Below, piece after piece: positions 13,981 through 21,559 of a stretch of 21,559 nt of DNA. How positions within the stretch are numbered: the first letter of the stretch is position 1; each line of letters starts with the position of its first letter. Under the pieces are notes generated by a model. That model was not told the DNA's origin. It ran no database searches and saw only the letters and a program-made list of their open reading frames with translations. The position numbers and the translations under genes are program-made. Location: positions 1 through 21,559 of the forward strand of contig CAKPRW010000017.1 of the NCBI GenBank assembly GCA_934183045.1, read 5' to 3'. This stretch comes from an uncultured Clostridia bacterium. Its GTDB lineage: Bacteria; Bacillota; Clostridia; TANB77; CAG-508.

Positions 13981-15246
13981 TTATTTTAATTCATCTTCTA
14001 TTTTTAGTAATCTATTGTATTTTGCTACTCTATCTGTTCTACAAGGAGCACCTGTTTTTATTTGTCCAGCATTTACTGCAACTGCAATATCTGCTATTGT
14101 AGTATCTTCTGTTTCACCTGATCTATGAGAAATTATTGTTCTATATCCATTTTGTTTTGCCATTTTTATTGTATCTAATGTTTCTGTTAAAGATCCTATT
14201 TGATTTGGTTTTATTAGTATAGCATTTGCAACTTCTTTTTCTATTCCTCTTCTTAGTCTTGATTTATTAGTTACAAATAAATCATCCCCTACTAACTGAA
14301 CTTTATCTCCTAATTTTTCAGTTAATATTTTCCAACTATCCCAATCTTCTTCTGCAAGACCATCTTCTATTGAAATAATAGGATATTTTTCACATAATTC
14401 TACTATATAATCTATCATTTCTTCTTTAGTTTTCATTTTATCAGTTTTCCAAAAATAGTATCCGCTTTTTCCTATTTTTTTAGCTTCTTCATACATTTCC
14501 GTACTTGCAATATCAAGTGCTAATGCAATTTCTTTTTTAGGTTCATATCCTGCCTTTATAATGGCTTCTATTATAATATCTAATGCTTCTTCTTCACTTT
14601 GTAAATTTGGTGCAAATCCACCTTCATCTCCTACTCCAACATTGTAACCTTTTTCTTTTAATACCTTTTTTAAAGTATGATATATTTCTGCGCCTCTACG
14701 TAATCTTTCTGCAAATGTTATTTCACCAATTGGCATAATCATAAATTCTTGTATACTTATGTTATTTTCAGAATGTTTACCACCATTTAATATATTCATC
14801 ATTGGAATTGGTAATTGTGTTGCATTTATTCCCCCTAAATATTCATATAAGTCTACCCCTAATGCATTTGATGCTGCTTTTGCAACTGCTAAAGATACTC
14901 CAAGGATTGCATTAGCACCTAAATTCGATTTGTTTGGTGTATCATCAAGCGATATCATTGCTTCATCAATTTTTCTTTGTTCAAAAGCATTCATTCCTAT
15001 TATTTCTTTTGATATTTTTTTATTTATATTATCAACTGCTTTTTTTGTTCCTTTTCCCATATATCTAGTTTTGTCTCCATCTCTTAATTCCACCGCCTCA
15101 AAACTACCTGTTGAAGCTCCTGATGGCACTGATGCAGTTCCGTAACTTCCGTCTTCTAATCTTACTTCAACTTGAATACTTGGATTACCTCTTGAGTCTA
15201 GTATTTCAATTGCATTTATTTGATCAATTTCTAAAAAGTTTTTCAT
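13981..15246 (-). CDS. eno: Enolase
   Basis: Converts 2-phosphoglycerate to phosphoenolpyruvate in glycolysis; cytosolic, Mg-dependent. The longest frame starts at 15309, but the family begins KNFLEIDQINAIEILDSRGNP and AAAGGAGG stands 6 nt before the ATG at 15246, so the product is 421 residues, close to the usual 430. Signatures: SVPSGASTG, GGKHSENN, GVGDEGGFAPN, SIEDGLAEEDW, VGDDLFVTN, LIKPNQIGSLTE and SHRSGETEDT, covering the metal ligands and catalytic Lys/Glu loop. It stands alone here, not with other glycolytic genes, between pheS and the divergent vWA gene. Confidence 0.98.
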   Translation of the reverse strand: MKNFLEIDQINAIEILDSRGNPSIQVEVRLEDGSYGTASVPSGASTGSFEAVELRDGDKTRYMGKGTKKAVDNINKKISKEIIGMNAFEQRKIDEAMISLDDTPNKSNLGANAILGVSLAVAKAASNALGVDLYEYLGGINATQLPIPMMNILNGGKHSENNISIQEFMIMPIGEITFAERLRRGAEIYHTLKKVLKEKGYNVGVGDEGGFAPNLQSEEEALDIIIEAIIKAGYEPKKEIALALDIASTEMYEEAKKIGKSGYYFWKTDKMKTKEEMIDYIVELCEKYPIISIEDGLAEEDWDSWKILTEKLGDKVQLVGDDLFVTNKSRLRRGIEKEVANAILIKPNQIGSLTETLDTIKMAKQNGYRTIISHRSGETEDTTIADIAVAVNAGQIKTGAPCRTDRVAKYNRLLKIEDELK

Positions 15247-15310
15247 ATTTTTCCTCCTTTTTTTATTGGAATATTTTCCATTTATATGTAGTTTATACAA
15301 ATTTTCCATA

Positions 15311-15338
15311 TTTATACTTATTAGTATTTACGTACAAA
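15311..15338 (-). promoter_or_regulatory. Weak candidate promoter of eno
   Basis: Minus strand TTTGTA (15333-15338), 16 bp, TATAAA (15311-15316). This is the best pair I see in the 229-bp divergent gap between eno and the vWA gene; it is far from consensus for a gene normally expressed strongly, so the real promoter could be elsewhere. Confidence 0.3.
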
Positions 15339-15408
15339 GTTTTTTTGTTAGTAGTAAGAAATATATCAAGCAAAACAAAAAATAATATATGCTTTTTTCA
15401 TTTTTTTG

Positions 15409-15436
15409 TTGTATATTTTATATATTGTGTTAAAAT
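15409..15436 (+). promoter_or_regulatory. Candidate promoter of the vWA surface-protein gene
   Basis: TTGTAT (15409-15414), 16 bp, TAAAAT (15431-15436) preceded by TGT (extended -10); about 40 bp before the ATG at 15476. Confidence 0.55.
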
Positions 15437-15475
15437 ATACATATAATCTTACATTTAATAAAAGGAGTAAATTTT

Positions 15476-16819
15476 ATGAAGAAAAAACTATTTTTAAGCA
15501 TATTTTTAATATTAATTTTATTAGCAAACGTTTCTTTTGCTTCTTACAGTACAGTAACAATGAGTGTCGTAAAAGAACCTGTTTGTACTATTGAATTAGG
15601 AGAAAATTCAAACTTTGAAAAGAAGTTAATATCTAAAAATTTAACAAACAAAGAAGTAACTTTACAATTACAAGTTAATAATGGTGAAGCATCTACAAAA
15701 CCAAATGGTGAATTAATCTTAGTATTAGATAATTCAAATAGTATGGAAAATGAAATTTCTACAGGAAAAACAAGAAAAGATACTATTTTTGAATCTGCCA
15801 AATCATTAATAACAAATTTATTAAAAGATAATGAAAAATTGAAAATAGGAATTGTTAGTTTTTCTACAAACACAGATCAATCTAAAGAAGGAACTACTGA
15901 AGATGCTTCTGTTGTTTCAGCTCTTACTAATGATTCTACTACTTTAAGTAATGCTATATCAAACATTAAAACAGATGGTCCAAGAACTAATTTACAAGCG
16001 GGAATTCAACTTGCTTCAAAACAATTCTCTACTTCAGCAAGTAATAAGTATATGATTGTTTTAACAGATGGTGTTCCTAATGTAGCAATTGATTATGATA
16101 AACAATATTATTCAGATGATGTAATATCAAAAACTAAACAAGAATTAGAAACTATTGAAAAAAGTAATATTAATTTAATTACAATGTTAACTGGAATTGA
16201 TGATGAAGATTATGTACCTGCAACTACTACAAAATCATTTGGAAAGATTATCTCAGAAATTTTGGGTACTCAAAGTAAACCTAATGTTGGAAAATTCTAT
16301 TACGTAACAGATGATAAAGTTGAAACAACTATAACTACAGATATCTATAATTCTTTAATGCCTGAAACAAAATCATTTAAAGATATTACAATTATAGATT
16401 ATTTCCCAGAAGAAATTATTAAAAACTTTGATTTTGCATATGTAACTCAAGCAACTAAAGGAGATATTTCTGCAAAAGTTGATACAACAAATAATTCTAT
16501 AACTTGGACTATCCCTGAATTAGCTAATGGAGAAACAGCAACTGTCCAATATAAATTAAAATTAAAAGAAAATTTTGATAGTAATATTGTTGATAAAATA
16601 ATTAATACAAATAAAAAAGTTGATATAAAATATACAGATTTTAATGATAAAAAACAAGAAAAAACATCTGATGTTTCACCTCAATTACAACTTACAGAAC
16701 CACCAGTTGTATTACCTAAAGCTGGTACAATAACTTTCATAGGTCTAGTTGTTGTAATAATTGCATTTGCTGGATTTTCTATATTTAAACTTATTAACTT
16801 AAATAATAAAATGAAATAA
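15476..16819 (+). CDS. Secreted von Willebrand A-domain protein with LPXTG-like anchor
   Basis: 447 residues. Signal peptide about 1-22 (KKKLFLSIFLILILLANVSFA). The vWA domain spans about 77-300, with the metal-ion-dependent adhesion site as DNSNS (D85, S87, S89), T171 in RTNLQAGI, and D198 in VLTDGVPN, so metal binding looks intact. A beta-rich region follows (about 303-365, DYFPEEIIKNFDF, ITWTIPELANGETATVQYKL), like the repeat or DUF11-type stalk modules of surface proteins. The C-terminus has LPKAG (413-417), a hydrophobic segment (about 418-436) and a basic tail ending NNKMK: a sortase-type sorting signal with Ala in place of Thr. AAAGGAG is 8 nt before the ATG. Likely a wall-attached adhesin or pilus-type protein; its ligand is unknown and no sortase gene is in the window. 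Confidence 0.88.
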   Translation: MKKKLFLSIFLILILLANVSFASYSTVTMSVVKEPVCTIELGENSNFEKKLISKNLTNKEVTLQLQVNNGEASTKPNGELILVLDNSNSMENEISTGKTRKDTIFESAKSLITNLLKDNEKLKIGIVSFSTNTDQSKEGTTEDASVVSALTNDSTTLSNAISNIKTDGPRTNLQAGIQLASKQFSTSASNKYMIVLTDGVPNVAIDYDKQYYSDDVISKTKQELETIEKSNINLITMLTGIDDEDYVPATTTKSFGKIISEILGTQSKPNVGKFYYVTDDKVETTITTDIYNSLMPETKSFKDITIIDYFPEEIIKNFDFAYVTQATKGDISAKVDTTNNSITWTIPELANGETATVQYKLKLKENFDSNIVDKIINTNKKVDIKYTDFNDKKQEKTSDVSPQLQLTEPPVVLPKAGTITFIGLVVVIIAFAGFSIFKLINLNNKMK

Positions 16820-16839
16820 GTTATATATAATTGTTTACT

Positions 16840-16884
16840 AAAGTGAACTTGAATTATTAAAACTTAACAATTCAAGTTCACTTT
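16840..16884. terminator. Bidirectional terminator between vWA gene and recN
   Basis: Perfect 16-bp stem (16840-16855 with 16869-16884; AAAGTGAAC... / ...GTTCACTTT) around a 13-nt loop. Each strand ends the stem in a short T run. It lies between two convergent genes, so it should stop both. Confidence 0.85.
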
Positions 16885-16917
16885 TATATTATTCATTATT
16901 ATCTATTCCCCTATAGT

Positions 16918-18549
16918 TTAAGATGCTTTTTTACTTCTTAATTCTGATGCATATTTAAGGGTTATTTCATTTATCTCTCCTGAAGAAATTCTTGCTATTT
17001 CTTCTATAATTTCATTTTCTTTTAGTAATTTTATTTGTGTTTTTGTTCTTTCTTGATTTACATTTTTACTAATATAATAATTGTAGTCAGCAGTTGCTGC
17101 AATATTAGGCAAATGAGAAATACATAATACTTGATGTTTTTTAGAAATTGCTTCTAGTTTTTTTGCAACTGAACTTGCTGCTTTTCCACTTATTCCTGTG
17201 TCTATTTCATCAAAAATTAGTACTGGCATTTCATCTGTTTCTGCTAACACTTTTTTTATAGCAAGCATTATTCTTGACATTTCTCCCCCTGATGCTATTT
17301 TATTTAATTCTTTTTCGTCTTCTCCTATATTTGTTGTAATATAGAAATTAACAAGATCTTTTCCTGTTTTTAAATATTCATTTTCTGTGTAGTCTACATG
17401 TATATTTATTTGTGCATTTTTCATTTCTAAATCTTGTAATTCTTTGTTTATATTTTCACTTAAGTTATTAGCATATTCTTTTCTTATTTTATGCATTTTT
17501 AATGCAAGCTGTTTCATTTGTTCTTCTATCTCTTTTTGTTCTTTTTTCAATTTCATATTGTATTCTTCTAGATTTTCTATATATTCAATTTCTTTTTCTA
17601 TTTCCCTTTTGTATTTAATTATTTCTTCTATTGAATTACCATATTTTCTTTTTAATGAATTAATTAAATCTAATCTCTCTTCTATATAGTTATTTTCTTC
17701 TTCATCAAAATAGATTTTTTCTTTTTCTATACTAATATCTCTTGATAATTCTTGTAATTCGTAATAAGTACTTTTCAAACTATTTGATATTTGATCATAT
17801 TTTTGATCTAAGTTTTCTATTTTTTCCAATGCTCTAATTGCCATACTTATACTATCTATTCCACTCTCTCCAATTAACCTATCTGCTTCTTTTAAGTTTT
17901 CTACTATTTTTTCAGAATTCATCATTAATTTTCTTTTTTCTTCTAACTCTTTCTCTTCATTCGCTTTTAGTTCCGCTTCTTCTATTTCATTCACTTGATA
18001 TTGTAATAGGTCTAATTTTCTTTGTCTTTCTTTATCATCTCCAAAGCTTTCTTGTAGCTTTTTTCTTATTTCATTATATCTATCATATAATTTTATATAT
18101 TCTTCTTTTGGAGTATTTATTTTGTTTCCAATAAAACCATCTAAATATTTTAAGTGTAGTTTATTGTCAAGCAAATTTTGATTGTCATTTTGACCATGTA
18201 TTTCAATATATCTTTTCATAAATTCTTTTAGTTCGTTTACTGTTACCATTCTTCCATTTATCTTGCACATATTTTTTCCATTACTTTGAATCTCTCTAGA
18301 AACTATGATGTTTCCTTCAATTGCATTGTTATCTTCAGGTTCATACATGCATATTTCAACAAATGAATTCGTTTCACCTTTTCTTATCATTTCTTTTGAA
18401 AATCTACCACCTGATATTATTTGTAATGAATCAATTATTAATGTTTTTCCGGCTCCAGTTTCTCCTGTTAGTACATTTAGTCCATTATTTAAGTCTATAC
18501 TTAAATCTTCTATAATTCCTATGTTTTTTATATGTAATGTTCCTATCAT
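16918..18549 (-). CDS. recN: DNA repair protein RecN
   Basis: SMC-like ATPase recruited early to double-strand breaks. 543 residues, near the usual 550-560. Walker A GETGAGKTL (29-37), long coiled-coil arms (about 150-360), ABC signature region ASGGEMSRIMLAIK and Walker B LIFDEIDTGISGKAA near residues 420-470, then the H-loop CISHLPN. GGAGG is 6 nt before the ATG. It has its own consensus promoter (18597-18625). In many Bacillota recN follows argR; here the upstream neighbours are hemW, whiA and prmC. Confidence 0.97.
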   Translation of the reverse strand: MIGTLHIKNIGIIEDLSIDLNNGLNVLTGETGAGKTLIIDSLQIISGGRFSKEMIRKGETNSFVEICMYEPEDNNAIEGNIIVSREIQSNGKNMCKINGRMVTVNELKEFMKRYIEIHGQNDNQNLLDNKLHLKYLDGFIGNKINTPKEEYIKLYDRYNEIRKKLQESFGDDKERQRKLDLLQYQVNEIEEAELKANEEKELEEKRKLMMNSEKIVENLKEADRLIGESGIDSISMAIRALEKIENLDQKYDQISNSLKSTYYELQELSRDISIEKEKIYFDEEENNYIEERLDLINSLKRKYGNSIEEIIKYKREIEKEIEYIENLEEYNMKLKKEQKEIEEQMKQLALKMHKIRKEYANNLSENINKELQDLEMKNAQINIHVDYTENEYLKTGKDLVNFYITTNIGEDEKELNKIASGGEMSRIMLAIKKVLAETDEMPVLIFDEIDTGISGKAASSVAKKLEAISKKHQVLCISHLPNIAATADYNYYISKNVNQERTKTQIKLLKENEIIEEIARISSGEINEITLKYASELRSKKAS

Positions 18550-18579
18550 TTTATACCTCCAAATGATTTTATCTCACTA

Positions 18580-18646
18580 AAAAAATGTTCGCTTTTATTA
18601 TATTGACTTTTTTATTTTTTGTCAATACTTTTTGCGAACATTTTTT
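18580..18646 (-). terminator. Terminator-like nested hairpin between hemW and recN
   Basis: AAAAAATGTTCGC (18580-18592) and GCGAACATTTTTT (18634-18646) are perfect inverted arms of 13 bp. Inside them TATTGAC (18601-18607) and GTCAATA (18621-18627) form a second 7-bp stem. Reading on the minus strand, the outer arm ends in a run of seven T, as in a terminator for the prmC-whiA-hemW unit. The recN promoter lies entirely within it. Confidence 0.6.
18597..18625 (-). promoter_or_regulatory. Consensus sigmaA promoter of recN
   Basis: Minus strand TTGACA (18620-18625), exactly 17 bp, TATAAT (18597-18602): a perfect consensus. Both hexamers overlap the inner stem of the surrounding hairpin. No Bacillota LexA box (CGAAC-N4-GTTCG) is present; the GTTCGC and GCGAAC copies here face the other way and are 41 bp apart. 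Confidence 0.85.
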
Positions 18647-18698
18647 CTTTTTATTTTAAATGTTTTTTATTTAATATATATTATAGATCTTAATAGTT

Positions 18699-19844
18699 TT
18701 AGCAAAATTCTTCAAACACTAGATTTGCAAAATCTAGCCCTTTATTAGTAAGTTTTATATTATCTAAATCAATTTCTATTAAGTTCTCCTTTACTAATTT
18801 ATCTAATTCTTTTCTAAATATATATATTGGATTTTCTCCATATTTTTCTTTAAATTTTTTTATACTTACCCCATTTATTTTTCTTAAACCTAGCATCATG
18901 TATTCTTTTTTAGCAATTTCTATATCCTGAATTTCATGTATAGTTCTATTTATTGGTATATTGTTTGATTTTATATTTTGAATGTATTCTTCTATATTAT
19001 TTGTATTAGAATATCTTTTGCGCTCAATATATGAATGTGCTGCTACTCCTAATCCTATATATTCTTTTTGCTCCCAACAATTCAAATTATGTCTAGATTC
19101 TTTCTCATTTTTTGAAAAGTTTGATATTTCATACTGAAAATATTTATTTAATTCTAATTTATTCTTTACATACCAATACATTTGCCTTTCTATATCTTCT
19201 TCTGGCAGTTTTACCTTTTCCTTTTCTACTAATTCTTCCATTTTTGTGTTTTCTTCTAATATTAATGAATATACGCTTATGTGTTCTGGATTTAAATTTA
19301 TAATGTTTTCTATTGTGTTTTTTAGATCTTCAATAGTTTGATTAGGCAATCCTATCATCAAATCTACATTAATATTTTTAAATCCTACTTCTCTAGCCAT
19401 ATTATATGTTTTTAAAAATTCCTCATATTTATGAATTCTTCCTATTTCTTTTAGCAGTTTATCATTAGAACTTTGTAAACCTATACTAATTCTATTAATT
19501 CCCACTTCTTTATATTGTTTTAATTTTTCTAAATTTACTGTCCCCGGATTAACTTCTATAGTTGTTTCTATTTCATTAAATTTCGTGTTATTGTTCTGTA
19601 ATTTATCTTTCAAGCAGTCAATAATCTCTTTTATATAAGAACTTTCAATAAATGAAGGTGTACCTCCACCTATATATATTGTTGTCACTTCATATTTATC
19701 TAAATTATAACTATCAATTTCTTTTTTTAAACATTTGACATACTCTTTTACCATTTCCTGTTTATTGGTATATGAAACAAAATCACAGTAATAACATTTT
19801 CTTACACAAAATGGTATATGTATATAAATTCCTAGTTCTTTCAA
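18699..19844 (-). CDS. hemW: HemW-type radical SAM protein (heme chaperone / oxygen-independent coproporphyrinogen oxidase-like)
   Basis: 381 residues. YIHIPFCVRKCYYCDF holds the 4Fe-4S/SAM cysteines C13, C17 and C20 of the HemN/HemW family; ending the motif in CDF, the short N-terminus and the total length fit HemW, not HemN. Further family segments are YIGGGTPSF, EVNPGTV, RISIGLQS and IGLPNQT, plus a C-terminal winged-helix-like part. HemW binds heme and delivers it to targets; it is also found where heme synthesis is absent. Start is TTG at 19844, overlapping the whiA stop as TTGA, with AAAGGAG inside the end of whiA; this overlap implies coupled translation. Confidence 0.93.
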   Translation of the reverse strand: MKELGIYIHIPFCVRKCYYCDFVSYTNKQEMVKEYVKCLKKEIDSYNLDKYEVTTIYIGGGTPSFIESSYIKEIIDCLKDKLQNNNTKFNEIETTIEVNPGTVNLEKLKQYKEVGINRISIGLQSSNDKLLKEIGRIHKYEEFLKTYNMAREVGFKNINVDLMIGLPNQTIEDLKNTIENIINLNPEHISVYSLILEENTKMEELVEKEKVKLPEEDIERQMYWYVKNKLELNKYFQYEISNFSKNEKESRHNLNCWEQKEYIGLGVAAHSYIERKRYSNTNNIEEYIQNIKSNNIPINRTIHEIQDIEIAKKEYMMLGLRKINGVSIKKFKEKYGENPIYIFRKELDKLVKENLIEIDLDNIKLTNKGLDFANLVFEEFC

Positions 19845-20761
19845 CTCTTTTTTTCTCCTTTACGACCAAGGGGCGCGTCCCCATTATCGTCTGCTATCTC
19901 CATTATTTTTTTTAAGCGATAGTTTACTCCTGATTTTCCTATTGGTGTTTTTAACATTTTTCCAAGTTCTATTAGTGATATGTCTGGATTTGCTATTCTT
20001 AGTTCGGCAATTTCTTTTAGGTTGTCGTTTAGTTTATTGAATTTTCCTTTTTCTTTTAAATGATTTATTGCCGCTATTTGTTCTATTGATGCATTTATTG
20101 TTTTGTTTAAATTTGCTGTTTCGCAATTGACTAGTCTATTTACTTTTCCTCTCATTTCTTTTTGTATACGGATTTCTTCGAATTTCATAACTGCTTTGTT
20201 TGCTCCTATAAGTGCTAACATTTTTGAGATTTCTTCTCCGTCTTTTATGTATATACTAAATTTGTTTTTTGTATTCATTTTTTTTGCTTTTAATCCTAGT
20301 TTTTCTAATATATCCATTGCTATTTTTAAGTTGTTTTCATTTGAAAATGTTATTTCTAAATGATATTTGTTTTCAGGATTGTTTATAGATCCTGAACCTA
20401 AAAATATTCCGCGTATGATTGTTTTTAATTGTTCTTGATTTTCAATTGTGTTTATTATTTCTTCTTTTATATAGATTTTATTATCTTCTGTATTTATTAA
20501 GAATTCTAGATTTCTTTTTTTGGTGGTTATGCAAAATGTTTTTCCTGTAACTTCTATATTATGGTTTATATCTAAATTTGATAATAGTTTTGAAAATCTA
20601 TTAATATTGTAATCGCTTTCTGTAGTGAATTCTATATTGTTTTTGTTTAGATTTATATTTCCTGATAGCAAATATCCTATTAATTCGTATTTTACTAATT
20701 CCTTATTTGCTAGTGTTTTTATATTATTTAGTTCTTGTTTTGTATCTGATGAAAAAGACAT
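19841..20761 (-). CDS. whiA: WhiA DNA-binding protein
   Basis: 306 residues. WhiA is a widespread Gram-positive regulator linked to division and chromosome segregation (sporulation control in Streptomyces). It has an N-terminal LAGLIDADG-like fold (about 1-200; SFSSDTKQELNNIK, GIFLGSGSINNPE) and a C-terminal helix-turn-helix (about 225-295; NPDISLIELGKMLKTPIGKS, GVNYRLKKIMEIA). It usually sits with yvcJ/yvcK, but here lies between prmC and hemW. AAAAGGAGGG precedes the ATG, 12 bp after prmC. The last 14 codons (NGDAPLGRKGEKKS) are GC-rich at DNA level and extend past the expected end of the domain. Confidence 0.95.
   Translation of the reverse strand: MSFSSDTKQELNNIKTLANKELVKYELIGYLLSGNINLNKNNIEFTTESDYNINRFSKLLSNLDINHNIEVTGKTFCITTKKRNLEFLINTEDNKIYIKEEIINTIENQEQLKTIIRGIFLGSGSINNPENKYHLEITFSNENNLKIAMDILEKLGLKAKKMNTKNKFSIYIKDGEEISKMLALIGANKAVMKFEEIRIQKEMRGKVNRLVNCETANLNKTINASIEQIAAINHLKEKGKFNKLNDNLKEIAELRIANPDISLIELGKMLKTPIGKSGVNYRLKKIMEIADDNGDAPLGRKGEKKS
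19870..19882. repeat. GC-rich palindrome in the 3' end of whiA
   Basis: GGGGCGCGTCCCC, 4-bp G/C arms around a 5-nt centre, in a region otherwise near 25-30% G+C. It lies in the whiA coding tail, upstream of the hemW ribosome binding site, and may be a short palindromic insertion. Confidence 0.4.
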
Positions 20762-20773
20762 TTTTCCCTCCTT

Positions 20774-21559
20774 TTAAATTTTAGCAATTATTATTCTATC
20801 ATTTCCAGCTAAGTCCTTTTTGGCATAAGTTTCTGAATATTTTTCTTCTGAGTTTATTATATCTATAACTTCCTTTTTTTGATCATATCCAATTTCCAAA
20901 CATAAATATCCATTGAATTTTAAATATTCAAATCCTTGGTTTATAATTTTTCTATAGAATTCTAATCCATCTTCTCCTCCTGCTAATGCTATATATGGTT
21001 CTTTTTGAACTTCTTTATCTAATGATTTTATTACTTCGTTTTTTATGTATGGAGGGTTTGAAACTATGATATCATATTTTTCTTTTACTATGTTGTTGAA
21101 CAAGTCTGATTCTATAAATGTTATTTTTTCTTCTACATTATTGTTTTTCGCATTTAGTTTTGCAATTCTTAATGCTTTTGGGCTTATATCCACTGCTGTA
21201 ATTTCGCTGTTTTTTATATATTTGGCAAGAGATATAGCTATTATTCCGCTTCCTGTACACATATCCAATATTTTTACTTTGTTTGCTTTATTACTTATAT
21301 TAATAACTTCTTCAACTAATATCTCTGTATCTGGTCTTGGTATTAAAACATCTTCATTCACGTAAAAGTTCATTTTCATAAATTCTTGACTGTGTGTAAT
21401 ATGTTGTAAAGGTACTCCTTTTGATATTTTTTCTATACCTTCTAAGTAAGCTTTTTCTTGTATTCTAGTAAGTTCTTCATCGTCATGAACCAATAAATAT
21501 TGTCTTGATTTATTTAATATGAATTGCATTAATAATCTTGCTTTCAAATTAGGTTCTTC
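20774..21559 (-). CDS. prmC: Release-factor glutamine methyltransferase PrmC, N-terminus cut by window edge
   Basis: Methylates the Gln of the GGQ motif in RF1/RF2. 261 residues are visible; the frame stays open to base 21559 and reads EEPNLKARLLMQFILN, which matches the internal part of the PrmC N-terminal domain, so the true start lies outside. A TTG at 21547 is not a likely start. Signatures: IPRPDTEILVEEV, SAM-binding DMCTGSGIIAISLA, AVDISPKAL and the catalytic SNPPYI, then EPYIALAGGEDGLEFYR. Usual length is about 280, so only some 20 residues are missing. It heads the visible prmC-whiA-hemW unit; prfA is often the gene before it, which cannot be checked here. Confidence 0.95.
   Translation of the reverse strand, partial: EEPNLKARLLMQFILNKSRQYLLVHDDEELTRIQEKAYLEGIEKISKGVPLQHITHSQEFMKMNFYVNEDVLIPRPDTEILVEEVINISNKANKVKILDMCTGSGIIAISLAKYIKNSEITAVDISPKALRIAKLNAKNNNVEEKITFIESDLFNNIVKEKYDIIVSNPPYIKNEVIKSLDKEVQKEPYIALAGGEDGLEFYRKIINQGFEYLKFNGYLCLEIGYDQKKEVIDIINSEEKYSETYAKKDLAGNDRIIIAKI

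Noticed and set aside
15247..15309. 21-residue N-terminal extension of enolase
   Set aside because: The extension contains the strong AAAGGAGG ribosome binding site and has no match to the family start.
18580..18646. LexA (DinR) box before recN
   Set aside because: GTTCGC and GCGAAC are in the opposite order and 41 bp apart; the Bacillota LexA box is CGAAC-N4-GTTCG.
1..21559. CRISPR arrays, tRNA/rRNA genes, transposases, prophage or defence genes
   Set aside because: None was recognised on either strand; no regular spaced repeats, no T-loop GGTTCGA-type motif, and no matching proteins.

Overview
This is a 21.6-kb piece of a very AT-rich bacterial chromosome (roughly 25-30% G+C by eye). The gene set (ylxM-ffh-rpsP-khpA-rimM-trmD-rplS, a T-box before pheS, whiA, AGGAGG-type ribosome binding sites, TTGACA/TATAAT promoters) points to a low-GC Bacillota, most likely a Clostridia-type anaerobe. 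TGA acts as a stop (whiA, the 2741-3223 gene), which argues against Mollicutes. Species cannot be named from sequence alone. Nearly all genes lie on the minus strand; only purE and a von Willebrand A surface protein are on plus.

Layout on the plus map. 1-917: truncated flavin-dependent thymidylate synthase (two ThyX-like halves). 1052-2633: PflX-type radical SAM protein and a membrane-anchored protein of unknown function, one operon. 2741-4064: two probable cell-surface or wall-related proteins, an amidase-fold protein and a secreted SH3+CAP protein. 4209-8437: the classical ylxM-ffh-rpsP-khpA-rimM-trmD-rplS operon (protein targeting, ribosome maturation, tRNA m1G37), with a consensus promoter at its head, a structured non-coding insert between ffh and rpsP, and a terminator at its end. 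8701-9243: a lone divergent purE with unusual composition. 9406-9537: a 43-residue membrane peptide gene. 9665-13899: T-box leader, pheS, an unknown gene, pheT. 13981-15246: enolase. 15476-16819: secreted vWA protein with an LPXTG-like anchor. 16918-21559: recN, then prmC-whiA-hemW (prmC cut by the right edge).

How the parts work together: most of the window is housekeeping. The ffh operon links co-translational membrane targeting with ribosome assembly; pheST is controlled by uncharged tRNA-Phe through the T-box (specifier TTC); vWA and recN converge on a shared perfect hairpin terminator; recN's promoter sits inside the terminator-like hairpin that closes the prmC-whiA-hemW unit.

I do not see a defence island, CRISPR array, prophage, transposase gene, tRNA or rRNA. 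The most interesting points are small: the tandem ThyX in which only the second half carries RHR, the promoter nested in a hairpin before recN, the compositionally foreign purE bracketed by a 12-bp inverted repeat, the repeat-bearing structured spacer between ffh and rpsP, the orphan gene between pheS and pheT, and the 43-residue membrane peptide. Several start codons were moved from the longest possible reading frame because the Shine-Dalgarno sequence or family length decides otherwise.
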